In this document: one piece after another, positions 23,701-38,901 of the stretch
How the letters are laid out: every line of letters starts with the position of its first letter
Position numbering within the stretch: the stretch's first letter is position 1
Source of the DNA: Oscheius dolichura
Lineage: Eukaryota > Nematoda > Chromadorea > Rhabditida > Rhabditidae
Direction: 5' to 3'
Assembly: GCA_932521035.1 (NCBI GenBank)
Contig: OW051495.1
Location: 1 to 64,000 of the forward strand
Length of the DNA: 64,000 nt
The notes under the pieces: generated by a model
The model's database searches: none
What the model was told of the DNA's origin: nothing
What the model saw: only the letters and a program-made list of their open reading frames with translations
Position numbers and translations under genes: made by a program

Positions 23701-26380
23701 TTTGGACAAAGTGAATCCATCCATACGACTTTTGGACAGAGTGAATCCACCCATACGACTTTTGGACAAAGTGAATCCATCCATACGACTTTTGGACAAA
23801 GTGAATCCATCCATACGACTTTTGGACAAAGTGAATCCATCCATACGACTTTTGGACAAAGTGAATCCATCCATACGACTTTTGGACAAAGTGAATCCAT
23901 CCATACGACTTTTGGACAAAGTGAATCCATCCATACGACTTTTGGACAAAGTGAATCCTTCAAACTCTTCCGTAAAAAACTCCTAGTGAATCCATCCATA
24001 CGACTTTTGGACAAAGTGAATCCATCCATACGACTTTTGGACAAAGTGAATCCATCCATACGACTTTTGGACAAAGTGAATCCATCCATACGACTTTTGG
24101 ACAAAGTGAATCCTTCAAACTCTTCCGTAAAAAACTCCTAGTGAATCCATCCATACGACTTTTGGACAAAGTGAATCCATCCATACGACTTTTGGACAAA
24201 GTGAATCCATCCATACGACTTTTGGACAAAGTGAATCCATCCATACGACTTTTGGACAAAGTGAATCCTTCAAACTCTTCCGTAAAAAACTCCTAGTCTA
24301 TCCATCCATACAATTTTTGGACAAAGTGAATCCATCCATACGACTTTTGGACAAAGTGAATCCATCCATACGACTTTTGGACAAAGTGAATCCATCCATA
24401 CGACTTTTGGACAAAGTGAATCCATCCATACGACTTTTGGACAAAGTGAATCCATCCATACGACTTTTGGACAAAGTGAATCCACCCATACGACTTTTGG
24501 ACAAAGTGAATCCTTCAAACTCTTCCGTAAAAAACTCCTAGTGAATCCATCCATACAATTTTTGGACAAAGTGAATCCATCCATACGACTTTTGGACAAA
24601 GTGAATCCATCCATACGACTTTTGGACAAAGTGAATCCACCCATACGACTTTTGGACAAAGTGAATCCACCCATACGACTTTTGGACAAAGTGAATCCAT
24701 CCATACGACTTTTGGACAAAGTGAATCCACCCATACGACTTTTGGACAAAGTGAATCCATCCATACAATTTTTGGACAAAGTGAATCCATCCATAAGACT
24801 TTTGGACAGAGTGAATCCACCCATACGACTTTTCGACAAAGTGAATCCACCCATACGACTTTTGGACAAAGTGAATCCACCCATACGACTTTTGGACAAT
24901 GTGAATCCATCCATACGACTTTTGGACAAAGTGAATCCATCCATACGACTTTTGGACAAAGTGAATCCATCCATACGACTTTTGGACAAAGTGAATCCAT
25001 CCATACGACTTTTGGACAAAGTGAATCCTTCAAACTCTTCCGTAAAAAACTCCTAGTCTATCCATCCATACAATTTTTGGACAAAGTGAATCCATCCATA
25101 CGACTTTTGGACAAAGTGAATCCATCCATACGACTTTTGGACAAAGTGAATCCATCCATACGACTTTTGGACAAAGTGAATCCATCCATACGACTTTTGG
25201 ACAAAGTGAATCCATCCATACGACTTTTGGACAAAGTGAATCCACCCATACGACTTTTGGACAAAGTGAATCCTTCAAACTCTTCCGTAAAAAACTCCTA
25301 GTGAATCCATCCATACGACTTTTGGACAAAGTGAATCCATCCATACGACTTTTGGACAAAGTGAATCCATCCACACGACTTTTGGACAAAGTGAATCCAC
25401 CCATACGACTTTTGGACAAAGTGAATCCATCCATACGACTTTTGGACAAAGTGAATCCACCCATACGACTTTTGGACAAAGTGAATCCATCCATACGACT
25501 TTTGGACAAAGTGAATCCACCCATACGACTTTTGGACAAAGTGAATCCATCCATACGACTTTTGGACAAAGTGAATCCATCCACACGACTTTTGGACAAA
25601 GTGAATCCACCCATACGACTTTTGGACAAAGTGAATCCATCCATACGACTTTTGGACAAAGTGAATCCACCCATACGACTTTTGGACAAAGTGAATCCTT
25701 CAAACTCTTCCGTAAAAAACTCCTAGTCTATCCATCCATACAATTTTTGGACAAAGTGAATCCATCCATAAGACTTTTGGACAAAGTGAATCCATCCATA
25801 CGACTTTTGGACAAAGTGAATCCATCCATACGACTTTTGGACAAAGTGAATCCATCCATACGACTTTTGGACAAAGTGAATCCACCCAAACGGCTTTTGG
25901 ACAGAGTGAATCCTTCAAACTCTTCCGTAAAAAACTCCTAGTGAATCCATCCATACAATTTTTGGACAAAGTGAATCCATCCATACGACTTTTGGACAAA
26001 GTGAATCCATCCATACGACTTTTGGACAGAGTGAATCCATCCATACGACTTTTGGACAAAGTGAATCCATCCATACGACTTTTGGACAGAGTGAATCCTT
26101 CAAACTCTTCCTTAAAAAACTCCTAGTGAATCCATCCATACAATTTTTGGACAAAGTGAATCCATCCATACGACTTTTGGACAGAGTGAATCCTTCAAAC
26201 TCTTCCGTAAAAAACTCCTAGTCTATCCATCCATACAATTTTTGGACAAAGTGAATCCATCCATACGACTTTTGGACAGAGTGAATCCTTCAAACTCTTC
26301 CGTAAAAAACTCCTAGTGAATCCATCCATACGACTTTTGGACAAAGTGAATCCTTCAAACTCTTCCGTAAAAAACTCCTA
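20721..26380. repeat. Domain alpha, copy 2
   Basis: Runs 20,7,10,11,7,4,4,7,6,11,9,4,4,7,16,7,13,6,5,2,2,1. The order is that of alpha1, with differences in whole units only: 9 for 10, 7 for 6, 16 for 18, 13 for 20, 6 for 9. Rare markers are conserved between the two, for example ATAAGACTTTT followed by a unit with TTTTCGAC (4094-4135 and 24794-24835) and the CTTCCTT-type B (5691 and 26091). This shows descent from a common ancestral block. Confidence 0.93.
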
Positions 26381-29300
26381 GTGAATCCATCCATACGACT
26401 TTTGGACAAAGTGAATCTATCCATACGACTTTTGGACAAAGTGAATCCATCCATACGACTTTTGGACAAAGTGAATCCACCCAAACGACTTTTGGACAAT
26501 GTGAATCCATCCATACGACTTTTGGACAAAGTGAATCCACCCATACGACTTTTGGACAAAGTGAATCCACCCATACGACTTTTGGACAAAGTGAATCCAT
26601 CCATACGACTTTTGGACAAAGTGAATCCATCCATACGACTTTTGGACAAAGTGAATCCATCCATACGACTTTTGGACAAAGTGAATCCATCCATACGACT
26701 TTTGGACAAAGTGAATCCTTCAAACTCTTCCGTAAAAAACTCCTAGTGAATCCATCCATACGACTTTTGGACAAAGTGAATCCATCCATACGACTTTTGG
26801 ACAGAGTGAATCCATCCATACGACTTTTGGACAGAGTGAATCCATCCATACGACTTTTGGACAGAGTGAATCCATCCATACGACTTTTGGACAAAGTGAA
26901 TCCATCCATACGACTTTTGGACAGAGTGAATCCATCCATACGACTTTTGGACAAAGTGAATCCATCCACACGACTTTTGGACAAAGTGAATCCACCCAAA
27001 CGGCTTTTGGACAGAGTGAATCCTTCAAACTCTTCCGTAAAAAACTCCTAGTGAATCCATCCATACAATTTTTGGACAAAGTGAATCCATCCATACGACT
27101 TTTGGACAAAGTGAATCCATCCATACGACTTTTGGACAAAGTGAATCCATCCATACGACTTTTGGACAAAGTGAATCCATCCATACGACTTTTGGACAAA
27201 GTGAATCCATCCATACGACTTTTGGACAAAGTGAATCCATCCATACGACTTTTGGACAAAGTGAATCCATCCATACGACTTTTGGACAAAGTGAATCCAT
27301 CCATACGACTTTTGGACAGAGTGAATCCATCCATACGACTTTTGGACAAAGTGAATCCTTCAAACTCTTCCGTAAAAAACTCCTAGTGAATCCATCCATA
27401 CGACTTTTGGACAAAGTGAATCCATCCACACGACTTTTGGACAAAGTGAATCCTTCAAACTCTTCCGTAAAAAACTCCTAGTGAATCCATCCATACGACT
27501 TTTGGACAAAGTGAATCCATCCATACGACTTTTGGACAAAGTGAATCCTTCAAACTCTTCCGTAAAAAACTCCTAGTGAATCCATCCATACGACTTTTGG
27601 ACAAAGTGAATCTATCCATACGACTTTTGGACAAAGTGAATCCATCCATACGACTTTTGGACAAAGTGAATCCATCCACACGACTTTTGGACAAAGTGAA
27701 TCCTTCAAACTCTTCCGTAAAAAACTCCTAGTGAATCCATCCATACGACTTTTGGACAAAGTGAATCCTTCAAACTCTTCCGTAAAAAACTCCTAGTGAA
27801 TCCATCCATACAATTTTTGGACAAAGTGAATCCATCCATACGACTTTTGGACAAAGTGAATCCACCCAAACGACTTTTGGACAATGTGAATCCATCCATA
27901 CGACTTTTGGACAAAGTGAATCCACCCATACGACTTTTGGACAAAGTGAATCCACCCATACGACTTTTGGACAAAGTGAATCCATCCATACGACTTTTGG
28001 ACAAAGTGAATCCATCCATACGACTTTTGGACAGAGTGAATCCATCCATACGACTTTTGGACAAAGTGAATCCATCCATACGACTTTTGGACAAAGTGAA
28101 TCCTTCAAACTCTTCCGTAAAAAACTCCTAGTGAATCCATCCATACGACTTTTGGACAAAGTGAATCCATCCATACGACTTTTGGACAGAGTGAATCCAT
28201 CCATACGACTTTTGGACAGAGTGAATCCATCCATACGACTTTTGGACAGAGTGAATCCATCCATACGACTTTTGGACAAAGTGAATCCATCCATACGACT
28301 TTTGGACAGAGTGAATCCATCCATACGACTTTTGGACAAAGTGAATCCATCCACACGACTTTTGGACAAAGTGAATCCACCCAAACGGCTTTTGGACAGA
28401 GTGAATCCTTCAAACTCTTCCGTAAAAAACTCCTAGTGAATCCATCCATACAATTTTTGGACAAAGTAAATCCATCCATACGACTTTTGGACAAAGTGAA
28501 TCCATCCATACGACTTTTGGACAAAGTGAATCCATCCATACGACTTTTGGACAAAGTGAATCCATCCATACGACTTTTGGACAAAGTGAATCCATCCATA
28601 CGACTTTTGGACAAAGTGAATCCATCCATACGACTTTTGGACAAAGTGAATCCATCCATACGACTTTTGGACAAAGTGAATCCATCCATACGACTTTTGG
28701 ACAGAGTGAATCCATCCATACGACTTTTGGACAAAGTGAATCCTTCAAACTCTTCCGTAAAAAACTCCTAGTGAATCCATCCATACGACTTTTGGACAAA
28801 GTGAATCCATCCACACGACTTTTGGACAAAGTGAATCCTTCAAACTCTTCCGTAAAAAACTCCTAGTGAATCCATCCATACGACTTTTGGACAAAGTGAA
28901 TCCATCCATACGACTTTTGGACAAAGTGAATCCTTCAAACTCTTCCGTAAAAAACTCCTAGTGAATCCATCCATACGACTTTTGGACAAAGTGAATCTAT
29001 CCATACGACTTTTGGACAAAGTGAATCCATCCATACGACTTTTGGACAAAGTGAATCCATCCATACGACTTTTGGACAAAGTGAATCCATCCACACGACT
29101 TTTGGACAAAGTGAATCCTTCAAACTCTTCCGTAAAAAACTCCTAGTGAATCCATCCATACGACTTTTGGACAAAGTGAATCCTTCAAACTCTTCCGTAA
29201 AAAACTCCTAGTGAATCCATCCATACAATTTTTGGACAAAGTGAATCCATCCATACGACTTTTGGACAAAGTGAATCCACCCAAACGACTTTTGGACAAT

Positions 29301-29725
29301 GTGAATCCATCCATACGACTTTTGGACAAAGTGAATCCACCCATACGACTTTTGGACAAAGTGAATCCACCCATACGACTTTTGGACAAAGTGAATCCAT
29401 CCATACGACTTTTGGACAAAGTGAATCCATCCATACGACTTTTGGACAGAGTGAATCCATCCATACGACTTTTGGACAAAGTGAATCCATCCATACGACT
29501 TTTGGACAAAGTGAATCCTTCAAACTCTTCCGTAAAAAACTCCTAGTGAATCCATCCATACGACTTTTGGACAAAGTGAATCCATCCATACGACTTTTGG
29601 ACAGAGTGAATCCATCCATACGACTTTTGGACAGAGTGAATCCATCCATACGACTTTTGGACAAAGTGAATCCATCCACACGACTTTTGGACAAAGTGAA
29701 TCCACCCAAACGGCTTTTGGACAGA

Positions 29726-31535
29726 GTGAATCCTTCAAACTCTTCCGTAAAAAACTCCTAGTGAATCCATCCATACAATTTTTGGACAAAGTGAATCCAT
29801 CCATACGACTTTTGGACAAAGTGAATCCATCCATACGACTTTTGGACAAAGTGAATCCATCCATACGACTTTTGGACAAAGTGAATCCATCCATACGACT
29901 TTTGGACAAAGTGAATCCATCCATACGACTTTTGGACAAAGTGAATCCATCCATGCGACTTTTGGACAAAGTGAATCCATCCATACGACTTTTGGACAAA
30001 GTGAATCCATCCATACGACTTTTGGACAGAGTGAATCCATCCATACGACTTTTGGACAAAGTGAATCCTTCAAACTCTTCCGTAAAAAACTCCTAGTGAA
30101 TCCATCCATACGACTTTTGGACAAAGTGAATCCATCCACACGACTTTTGGACAAAGTGAATCCTTCAAACTCTTCCGTAAAAAACTCCTAGTGAATCCAT
30201 CCATACAATTTTTGGACAAAGTGAATCCATCCATACGACTTTTGGACAAAGTGAATCCATCCATACGACTTTTGGACAAAGTGAATCCATCCATACGACT
30301 TTTGGACAAAGTGAATCCATCCATACGACTTTTGGACAAAGTGAATCCATCCATACGACTTTTGGACAAAGTGAATCCATCCATACGACTTTTGGACAAA
30401 GTGAATCCATCCATACGACTTTTGGACAAAGTGAATCCATCCATACGACTTTTGGACAGAGTGAATCCATCCATACTACTTTTGGACAAAGTGAATCCTT
30501 CAAACTCTTCCGTAAAAAACTCCTAGTGAATCCATCCATACGACTTTTGGACAGAGTGAATCCATCCATACGACTTTTGGACAGAGTGAATCCATCCATA
30601 CGACTTTTGGACAAAGTGAATCCATCCATACGACTTTTGGACAGAGTGAATCCATCCATACGACTTTTGGACAAAGTGAATCCATCCACACGACTTTTGG
30701 ACAAAGTGAATCCACCCAAACGGCTTTTGGACAGAGTGAATCCTTCAAACTCTTCCGTAAAAAACTCCTAGTGAATCCATCCATACAATTTTTGGACAAA
30801 GTGAATCCATCCATACGACTTTTGGACAAAGTGAATCCATCCATACGACTTTTGGACAAAGTGAATCCATCCATGCGACTTTTGGACAAAGTGAATCCAT
30901 CCATACGACTTTTGGACAAAGTGAATCCATCCATACGACTTTTGGACAAAGTGAATCCATCCATGCGACTTTTGGACAAAGTGAATCCATCCATACGACT
31001 TTTGGACAAAGTGAATCCATCCATACGACTTTTGGACAGAGTGAATCCATCCATACGACTTTTGGACAAAGTGAATCCTTCAAACTCTTCCGTAAAAAAC
31101 TCCTAGTGAATCCATCCATACGACTTTTGGACAAAGTGAATCCATCCACACGACTTTTGGACAAAGTGAATCCTTCAAACTCTTCCGTAAAAAACTCCTA
31201 GTGAATCCATCCATACAATTTTTGGACAAAGTGAATCCATCCATACGACTTTTGGACAAAGTGAATCCATCCATACGACTTTTGGACAAAGTGAATCCAT
31301 CCATACGACTTTTGGACAAAGTGAATCCATCCATACGACTTTTGGACAAAGTGAATCCATCCATACGACTTTTGGACAAAGTGAATCCATCCATACGACT
31401 TTTGGACAAAGTGAATCCATCCATACGACTTTTGGACAAAGTGAATCCATCCATACGACTTTTGGACAGAGTGAATCCATCCATACTACTTTTGGACAAA
31501 GTGAATCCTTCAAACTCTTCCGTAAAAAACTCCTA
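29726..31535. repeat. 1,010-bp tandem duplication inside beta2
   Basis: The run order 10,2,10,7 then 10,2,10 repeats with a 1,010-bp offset (29761 to 30771; 30191 to 31201). Both copies contain the CCATGCGACT unit (near 29951 and 30961) and a CCATACTACT unit (near 30471 and 31481). The second copy has an additional CCATGCGACT at about 30871. ACTACT recurs near 34096 and 37431. Confidence 0.85.
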
Positions 31536-32950
31536 GTGAATCCATCCATACGACTTTTGGACAAAGTGAATCCATCCACACGACTTTTGGACAAAGTGAA
31601 TCCTTCAAACTCTTCCGTAAAAAACTCCTAGTGAATCCATCCATACGACTTTTGGACAAAGTGAATCCATCCATACGACTTTTGGACAAAGTGAATCCTT
31701 CAAACTCTTCCGTAAAAAACTCCTAGTGAATCCATCCATACGACTTTTGGACAAAGTGAATCTATCCATACGACTTTTGGACAAAGTGAATCCATCCATA
31801 CGACTTTTGGACAAAGTGAATCCATCCATACGACTTTTGGACAAAGTGAATCCATCCACACGACTTTTGGACAAAGTGAATCCTTCAAACTCTTCCGTAA
31901 AAAACTCCTAGTGAATCCATCCATACGACTTTTGGACAAAGTGAATCCTTCAAACTCTTCCGTAAAAAACTCCTAGTGAATCCATCCATACAATTTTTGG
32001 ACAAAGTGAATCCATCCATACGACTTTTGGACAAAGTGAATCCACCCAAACGACTTTTGGACAATGTGAATCCATCCATACGACTTTTGGACAAAGTGAA
32101 TCCACCCATACGACTTTTGGACAAAGTGAATCCACCCATACGACTTTTGGACAAAGTGAATCCATCCATACGACTTTTGGACAAAGTGAATCCATCCATA
32201 CGACTTTTGGACAGAGTGAATCCATCCATACGACTTTTGGACAAAGTGAATCCATCCATACGACTTTTGGACAAAGTGAATCCTTCAAACTCTTCCGTAA
32301 AAAACTCCTAGTGAATCCATCCATACGACTTTTGGACAAAGTGAATCCATCCATACGACTTTTGGACAGAGTGAATCCATCCATACGACTTTTGGACAGA
32401 GTGAATCCATCCATACGACTTTTGGACAGAGTGAATCCATCCATACGACTTTTGGACAAAGTGAATCCATCCATACGACTTTTGGACAGAGTGAATCCAT
32501 CCATACGACTTTTGGACAAAGTGAATCCATCCACACGACTTTTGGACAAAGTGAATCCACCCAAACGGCTTTTGGACAGAGTGAATCCTTCAAACTCTTC
32601 CGTAAAAAACTCCTAGTGAATCCATCCATACAATTTTTGGACAAAGTGAATCCATCCATACGACTTTTGGACAAAGTGAATCCATCCATACGACTTTTGG
32701 ACAAAGTGAATCCATCCATACGACTTTTGGACAAAGTGAATCCATCCATACGACTTTTGGACAAAGTGAATCCATCCATACGACTTTTGGACAAAGTGAA
32801 TCCATCCATACGACTTTTGGACAAAGTGAATCCATCCATACGACTTTTGGACAAAGTGAATCCATCCATACGACTTTTGGACAGAGTGAATCCATCCATA
32901 CGACTTTTGGACAAAGTGAATCCTTCAAACTCTTCCGTAAAAAACTCCTA
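31536..32950. repeat. 1,415-bp higher-order repeat, intact copy in beta2
   Basis: Runs 2,2,5,1,10,9,10 with the same internal markers as 6986-8400. It lies between rearranged copies, so the intact cycle has survived both the large duplication and local reshuffling. Confidence 0.9.
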
Positions 32951-34150
32951 GTGAATCCATCCATACGACTTTTGGACAAAGTGAATCCATCCATACGACT
33001 TTTGGACAAAGTGAATCCTTCAAACTCTTCCGTAAAAAACTCCTAGTGAATCCATCCATACGACTTTTGGACAAAGTGAATCCATCCATACGACTTTTGG
33101 ACAAAGTGAATCCTTCAAACTCTTCCGTAAAAAACTCCTAGTGAATCCATCCATACGACTTTTGGACAGAGTGAATCCATCCATACGACTTTTGGACAGA
33201 GTGAATCCATCCATACGACTTTTGGACAAAGTGAATCCATCCATACGACTTTTGGACAGAGTGAATCCATCCATACGACTTTTGGACAAAGTGAATCCAT
33301 CCACACGACTTTTGGACAAAGTGAATCCACCCAAACGGCTTTTGGACAGAGTGAATCCTTCAAACTCTTCCGTAAAAAACTCCTAGTGAATCCATCCATA
33401 CAATTTTTGGACAAAGTGAATCCATCCATACGACTTTTGGACAAAGTGAATCCATCCATACGACTTTTGGACAAAGTGAATCCATCCATACGACTTTTGG
33501 ACAAAGTGAATCCATCCATACGACTTTTGGACAAAGTGAATCCATCCATACGACTTTTGGACAAAGTGAATCCATCCATGCGACTTTTGGACAAAGTGAA
33601 TCCATCCATACGACTTTTGGACAAAGTGAATCCATCCATACGACTTTTGGACAGAGTGAATCCATCCATACGACTTTTGGACAAAGTGAATCCTTCAAAC
33701 TCTTCCGTAAAAAACTCCTAGTGAATCCATCCATACGACTTTTGGACAAAGTGAATCCATCCACACGACTTTTGGACAAAGTGAATCCTTCAAACTCTTC
33801 CGTAAAAAACTCCTAGTGAATCCATCCATACAATTTTTGGACAAAGTGAATCCATCCATACGACTTTTGGACAAAGTGAATCCATCCATACGACTTTTGG
33901 ACAAAGTGAATCCATCCATACGACTTTTGGACAAAGTGAATCCATCCATACGACTTTTGGACAAAGTGAATCCATCCATACGACTTTTGGACAAAGTGAA
34001 TCCATCCATACGACTTTTGGACAAAGTGAATCCATCCATACGACTTTTGGACAAAGTGAATCCATCCATACGACTTTTGGACAGAGTGAATCCATCCATA
34101 CTACTTTTGGACAAAGTGAATCCTTCAAACTCTTCCGTAAAAAACTCCTA

Positions 34151-37100
34151 GTGAATCCATCCATACGACTTTTGGACAAAGTGAATCCATCCACACGACT
34201 TTTGGACAAAGTGAATCCTTCAAACTCTTCCGTAAAAAACTCCTAGTGAATCCATCCATACGACTTTTGGACAAAGTGAATCCATCCATACGACTTTTGG
34301 ACAAAGTGAATCCTTCAAACTCTTCCGTAAAAAACTCCTAGTGAATCCATCCATACGACTTTTGGACAAAGTGAATCTATCCATACGACTTTTGGACAAA
34401 GTGAATCCATCCATACGACTTTTGGACAAAGTGAATCCATCCATACGACTTTTGGACAAAGTGAATCCATCCACACGACTTTTGGACAAAGTGAATCCTT
34501 CAAACTCTTCCGTAAAAAACTCCTAGTGAATCCATCCATACGACTTTTGGACAAAGTGAATCCTTCAAACTCTTCCGTAAAAAACTCCTAGTGAATCCAT
34601 CCATACAATTTTTGGACAAAGTGAATCCATCCATACGACTTTTGGACAAAGTGAATCCACCCAAACGACTTTTGGACAATGTGAATCCATCCATACGACT
34701 TTTGGACAAAGTGAATCCACCCATACGACTTTTGGACAAAGTGAATCCACCCATACGACTTTTGGACAAAGTGAATCCATCCATACGACTTTTGGACAAA
34801 GTGAATCCATCCATACGACTTTTGGACAGAGTGAATCCATCCATACGACTTTTGGACAAAGTGAATCCATCCATACGACTTTTGGACAAAGTGAATCCTT
34901 CAAACTCTTCCGTAAAAAACTCCTAGTGAATCCATCCATACGACTTTTGGACAAAGTGAATCCATCCATACGACTTTTGGACAGAGTGAATCCATCCATA
35001 CGACTTTTGGACAAAGTGAATCCATCCACACGACTTTTGGACAAAGTGAATCCACCCAAACGGCTTTTGGACAGAGTGAATCCTTCAAACTCTTCCGTAA
35101 AAAACTCCTAGTGAATCCATCCATACAATTTTTGGACAAAGTGAATCCATCCATACGACTTTTGGACAAAGTGAATCCATCCATACGACTTTTGGACAAA
35201 GTGAATCCATCCATACGACTTTTGGACAAAGTGAATCCATCCATACGACTTTTGGACAAAGTGAATCCATCCATACGACTTTTGGACAAAGTGAATCCAT
35301 CCATACGACTTTTGGACAAAGTGAATCCATCCATACGACTTTTGGACAAAGTGAATCCATCCATACGACTTTTGGACAGAGTGAATCCATCCATACGACT
35401 TTTGGACAAAGTGAATCCATCCATACGACTTTTGGACAAAGTGAATCCTTCAAACTCTTCCGTAAAAAACTCCTAGTGAATCCATCCATACGACTTTTGG
35501 ACAAAGTGAATCCATCCATACGACTTTTGGACAAAGTGAATCCTTCAAACTCTTCCGTAAAAAACTCCTAGTGAATCCATCCATACGACTTTTGGACAAA
35601 GTGAATCTATCCATACGACTTTTGGACAAAGTGAATCCATCCATACGACTTTTGGACAAAGTGAATCCATCCATACGACTTTTGGACAAAGTGAATCCAT
35701 CCACACGACTTTTGGACAAAGTGAATCCTTCAAACTCTTCCGTAAAAAACTCCTAGTGAATCCATCCATACGACTTTTGGACAAAGTGAATCCTTCAAAC
35801 TCTTCCGTAAAAAACTCCTAGTGAATCCATCCATACAATTTTTGGACAAAGTGAATCCATCCATACGACTTTTGGACAAAGTGAATCCATCCACACGACT
35901 TTTGGACAAAGTGAATCCATCCATACGACTTTTGGACAAAGTGAATCCATCCACACGACTTTTGGACAAAGTGAATCCTTCAAACTCTTCCGTAAAAAAC
36001 TCCTAGTGAATCCATCCATACGACTTTTGGACAAAGTGAATCCTTCAAACTCTTCCGTAAAAAACTCCTAGTGAATCCATCCATACAATTTTTGGACAAA
36101 GTGAATCCATCCATACGACTTTTGGACAAAGTGAATCCACCCAAACGACTTTTGGACAATGTGAATCCATCCATACGACTTTTGGACAAAGTGAATCCAT
36201 CCATACGACTTTTGGACAGAGTGAATCCATCCATACGACTTTTGGACAAAGTGAATCCATCCATACGACTTTTGGACAAAGTGAATCCTTCAAACTCTTC
36301 CGTAAAAAACTCCTAGTGAATCCATCCATACGACTTTTGGACAAAGTGAATCCATCCATACGACTTTTGGACAAAGTGAATCCATCCATACGACTTTTGG
36401 ACAAAGTGAATCCTTCAAACTCTTCCGTAAAAAACTCCTAGTGAATCCATCCATACGACTTTTGGACAAAGTGAATCCATCCATACGACTTTTGGACAGA
36501 GTGAATCCATCCATACGACTTTTGGACAGAGTGAATCCATCCATACGACTTTTGGACAGAGTGAATCCATCCATACGACTTTTGGACAAAGTGAATCCAT
36601 CCATACGACTTTTGGACAAAGTGAATCCTTCAAACTCTTCCGTAAAAAACTCCTAGTGAATCCATCCATACGACTTTTGGACAAAGTGAATCCATCCATA
36701 CGACTTTTGGACAGAGTGAATCCATCCATACGACTTTTGGACAGAGTGAATCCATCCATACGACTTTTGGACAGAGTGAATCCATCCATACGACTTTTGG
36801 ACAAAGTGAATCCATCCATACGACTTTTGGACAGAGTGAATCGAATCCATACGACTTTTGGACAAAGTGAATCCATCCACACGACTTTTGGACAAAGTGA
36901 ATCCACCCAAACGGCTTTTGGACAGAGTGAATCCTTCAAACTCTTCCGTAAAAAACTCCTAGTGAATCCATCCATACAATTTTTGGACAAAGTGAATCCA
37001 TCCATACGACTTTTGGACAAAGTGAATCCATCCATACGACTTTTGGACAAAGTGAATCCATCCATACGACTTTTGGACAAAGTGAATCCATCCATACGAC

Positions 37101-37481
37101 TTTTGGACAAAGTGAATCCATCCATACGACTTTTGGACAAAGTGAATCCATCCATACGACTTTTGGACAAAGTGAATCCATCCATACGACTTTTGGACAA
37201 AGTGAATCCATCCATACGACTTTTGGACAGAGTGAATCCATCCATACGACTTTTGGACAAAGTGAATCCTTCAAACTCTTCCGTAAAAAACTCCTAGTGA
37301 ATCCATCCATACGACTTTTGGACAAAGTGAATCCATCCATACGACTTTTGGACAAAGTGAATCCATCCATACGACTTTTGGACAAAGTGAATCCATCCAT
37401 ACGACTTTTGGACAGAGTGAATCCATCCATACTACTTTTGGACAAAGTGAATCCTTCAAACTCTTCCGTAAAAAACTCCTA
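34151..37481. repeat. 3,331-bp tandem duplication, copy I
   Basis: Runs 2,2,5,1,10,5,11,2,5,1,5,1,7,3,6,9,10,5. The following block repeats this order at a 3,331-bp offset. The period is one more than a sum of 30s and 35s because each copy contains one 31-bp A unit (36836-36866). The stretch 7,3,6 here is replaced by 5,1,10 in copy II, with the same total of 16 A and 3 B, so the offset is unchanged across it. Confidence 0.9.
36836..36866. repeat. 31-bp A unit with GAATCGAATCC junction (copy I)
   Basis: Reads GTGAATCGAATCCATACGAC, where a normal unit would read GTGAATCCATCCATACGAC. GAATC is doubled, as if the first seven bases of one unit were joined to position 3 of another. It follows a GGACAGA unit and is repeated exactly 3,331 bp downstream, so it predates that duplication. 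Confidence 0.92.
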
Positions 37482-38901
37482 GTGAATCCATCCATACGAC
37501 TTTTGGACAAAGTGAATCCATCCACACGACTTTTGGACAAAGTGAATCCTTCAAACTCTTCCGTAAAAAACTCCTAGTGAATCCATCCATACGACTTTTG
37601 GACAAAGTGAATCCATCCATACGACTTTTGGACAAAGTGAATCCTTCAAACTCTTCCGTAAAAAACTCCTAGTGAATCCATCCATACGACTTTTGGACAA
37701 AGTGAATCTATCCATACGACTTTTGGACAAAGTGAATCCATCCATACGACTTTTGGACAAAGTGAATCCATCCATACGACTTTTGGACAAAGTGAATCCA
37801 TCCACACGACTTTTGGACAAAGTGAATCCTTCAAACTCTTCCGTAAAAAACTCCTAGTGAATCCATCCATACGACTTTTGGACAAAGTGAATCCTTCAAA
37901 CTCTTCCGTAAAAAACTCCTAGTGAATCCATCCATACAATTTTTGGACAAAGTGAATCCATCCATACGACTTTTGGACAAAGTGAATCCACCCAAACGAC
38001 TTTTGGACAATGTGAATCCATCCATACGACTTTTGGACAAAGTGAATCCACCCATACGACTTTTGGACAAAGTGAATCCACCCATACGACTTTTGGACAA
38101 AGTGAATCCATCCATACGACTTTTGGACAAAGTGAATCCATCCATACGACTTTTGGACAGAGTGAATCCATCCATACGACTTTTGGACAAAGTGAATCCA
38201 TCCATACGACTTTTGGACAAAGTGAATCCTTCAAACTCTTCCGTAAAAAACTCCTAGTGAATCCATCCATACGACTTTTGGACAAAGTGAATCCATCCAT
38301 ACGACTTTTGGACAGAGTGAATCCATCCATACGACTTTTGGACAAAGTGAATCCATCCACACGACTTTTGGACAAAGTGAATCCACCCAAACGGCTTTTG
38401 GACAGAGTGAATCCTTCAAACTCTTCCGTAAAAAACTCCTAGTGAATCCATCCATACAATTTTTGGACAAAGTGAATCCATCCATACGACTTTTGGACAA
38501 AGTGAATCCATCCATACGACTTTTGGACAAAGTGAATCCATCCATACGACTTTTGGACAAAGTGAATCCATCCATACGACTTTTGGACAAAGTGAATCCA
38601 TCCATACGACTTTTGGACAAAGTGAATCCATCCATACGACTTTTGGACAAAGTGAATCCATCCATACGACTTTTGGACAAAGTGAATCCATCCATACGAC
38701 TTTTGGACAGAGTGAATCCATCCATACGACTTTTGGACAAAGTGAATCCATCCATACGACTTTTGGACAAAGTGAATCCTTCAAACTCTTCCGTAAAAAA
38801 CTCCTAGTGAATCCATCCATACGACTTTTGGACAAAGTGAATCCATCCATACGACTTTTGGACAAAGTGAATCCTTCAAACTCTTCCGTAAAAAACTCCT
38901 A

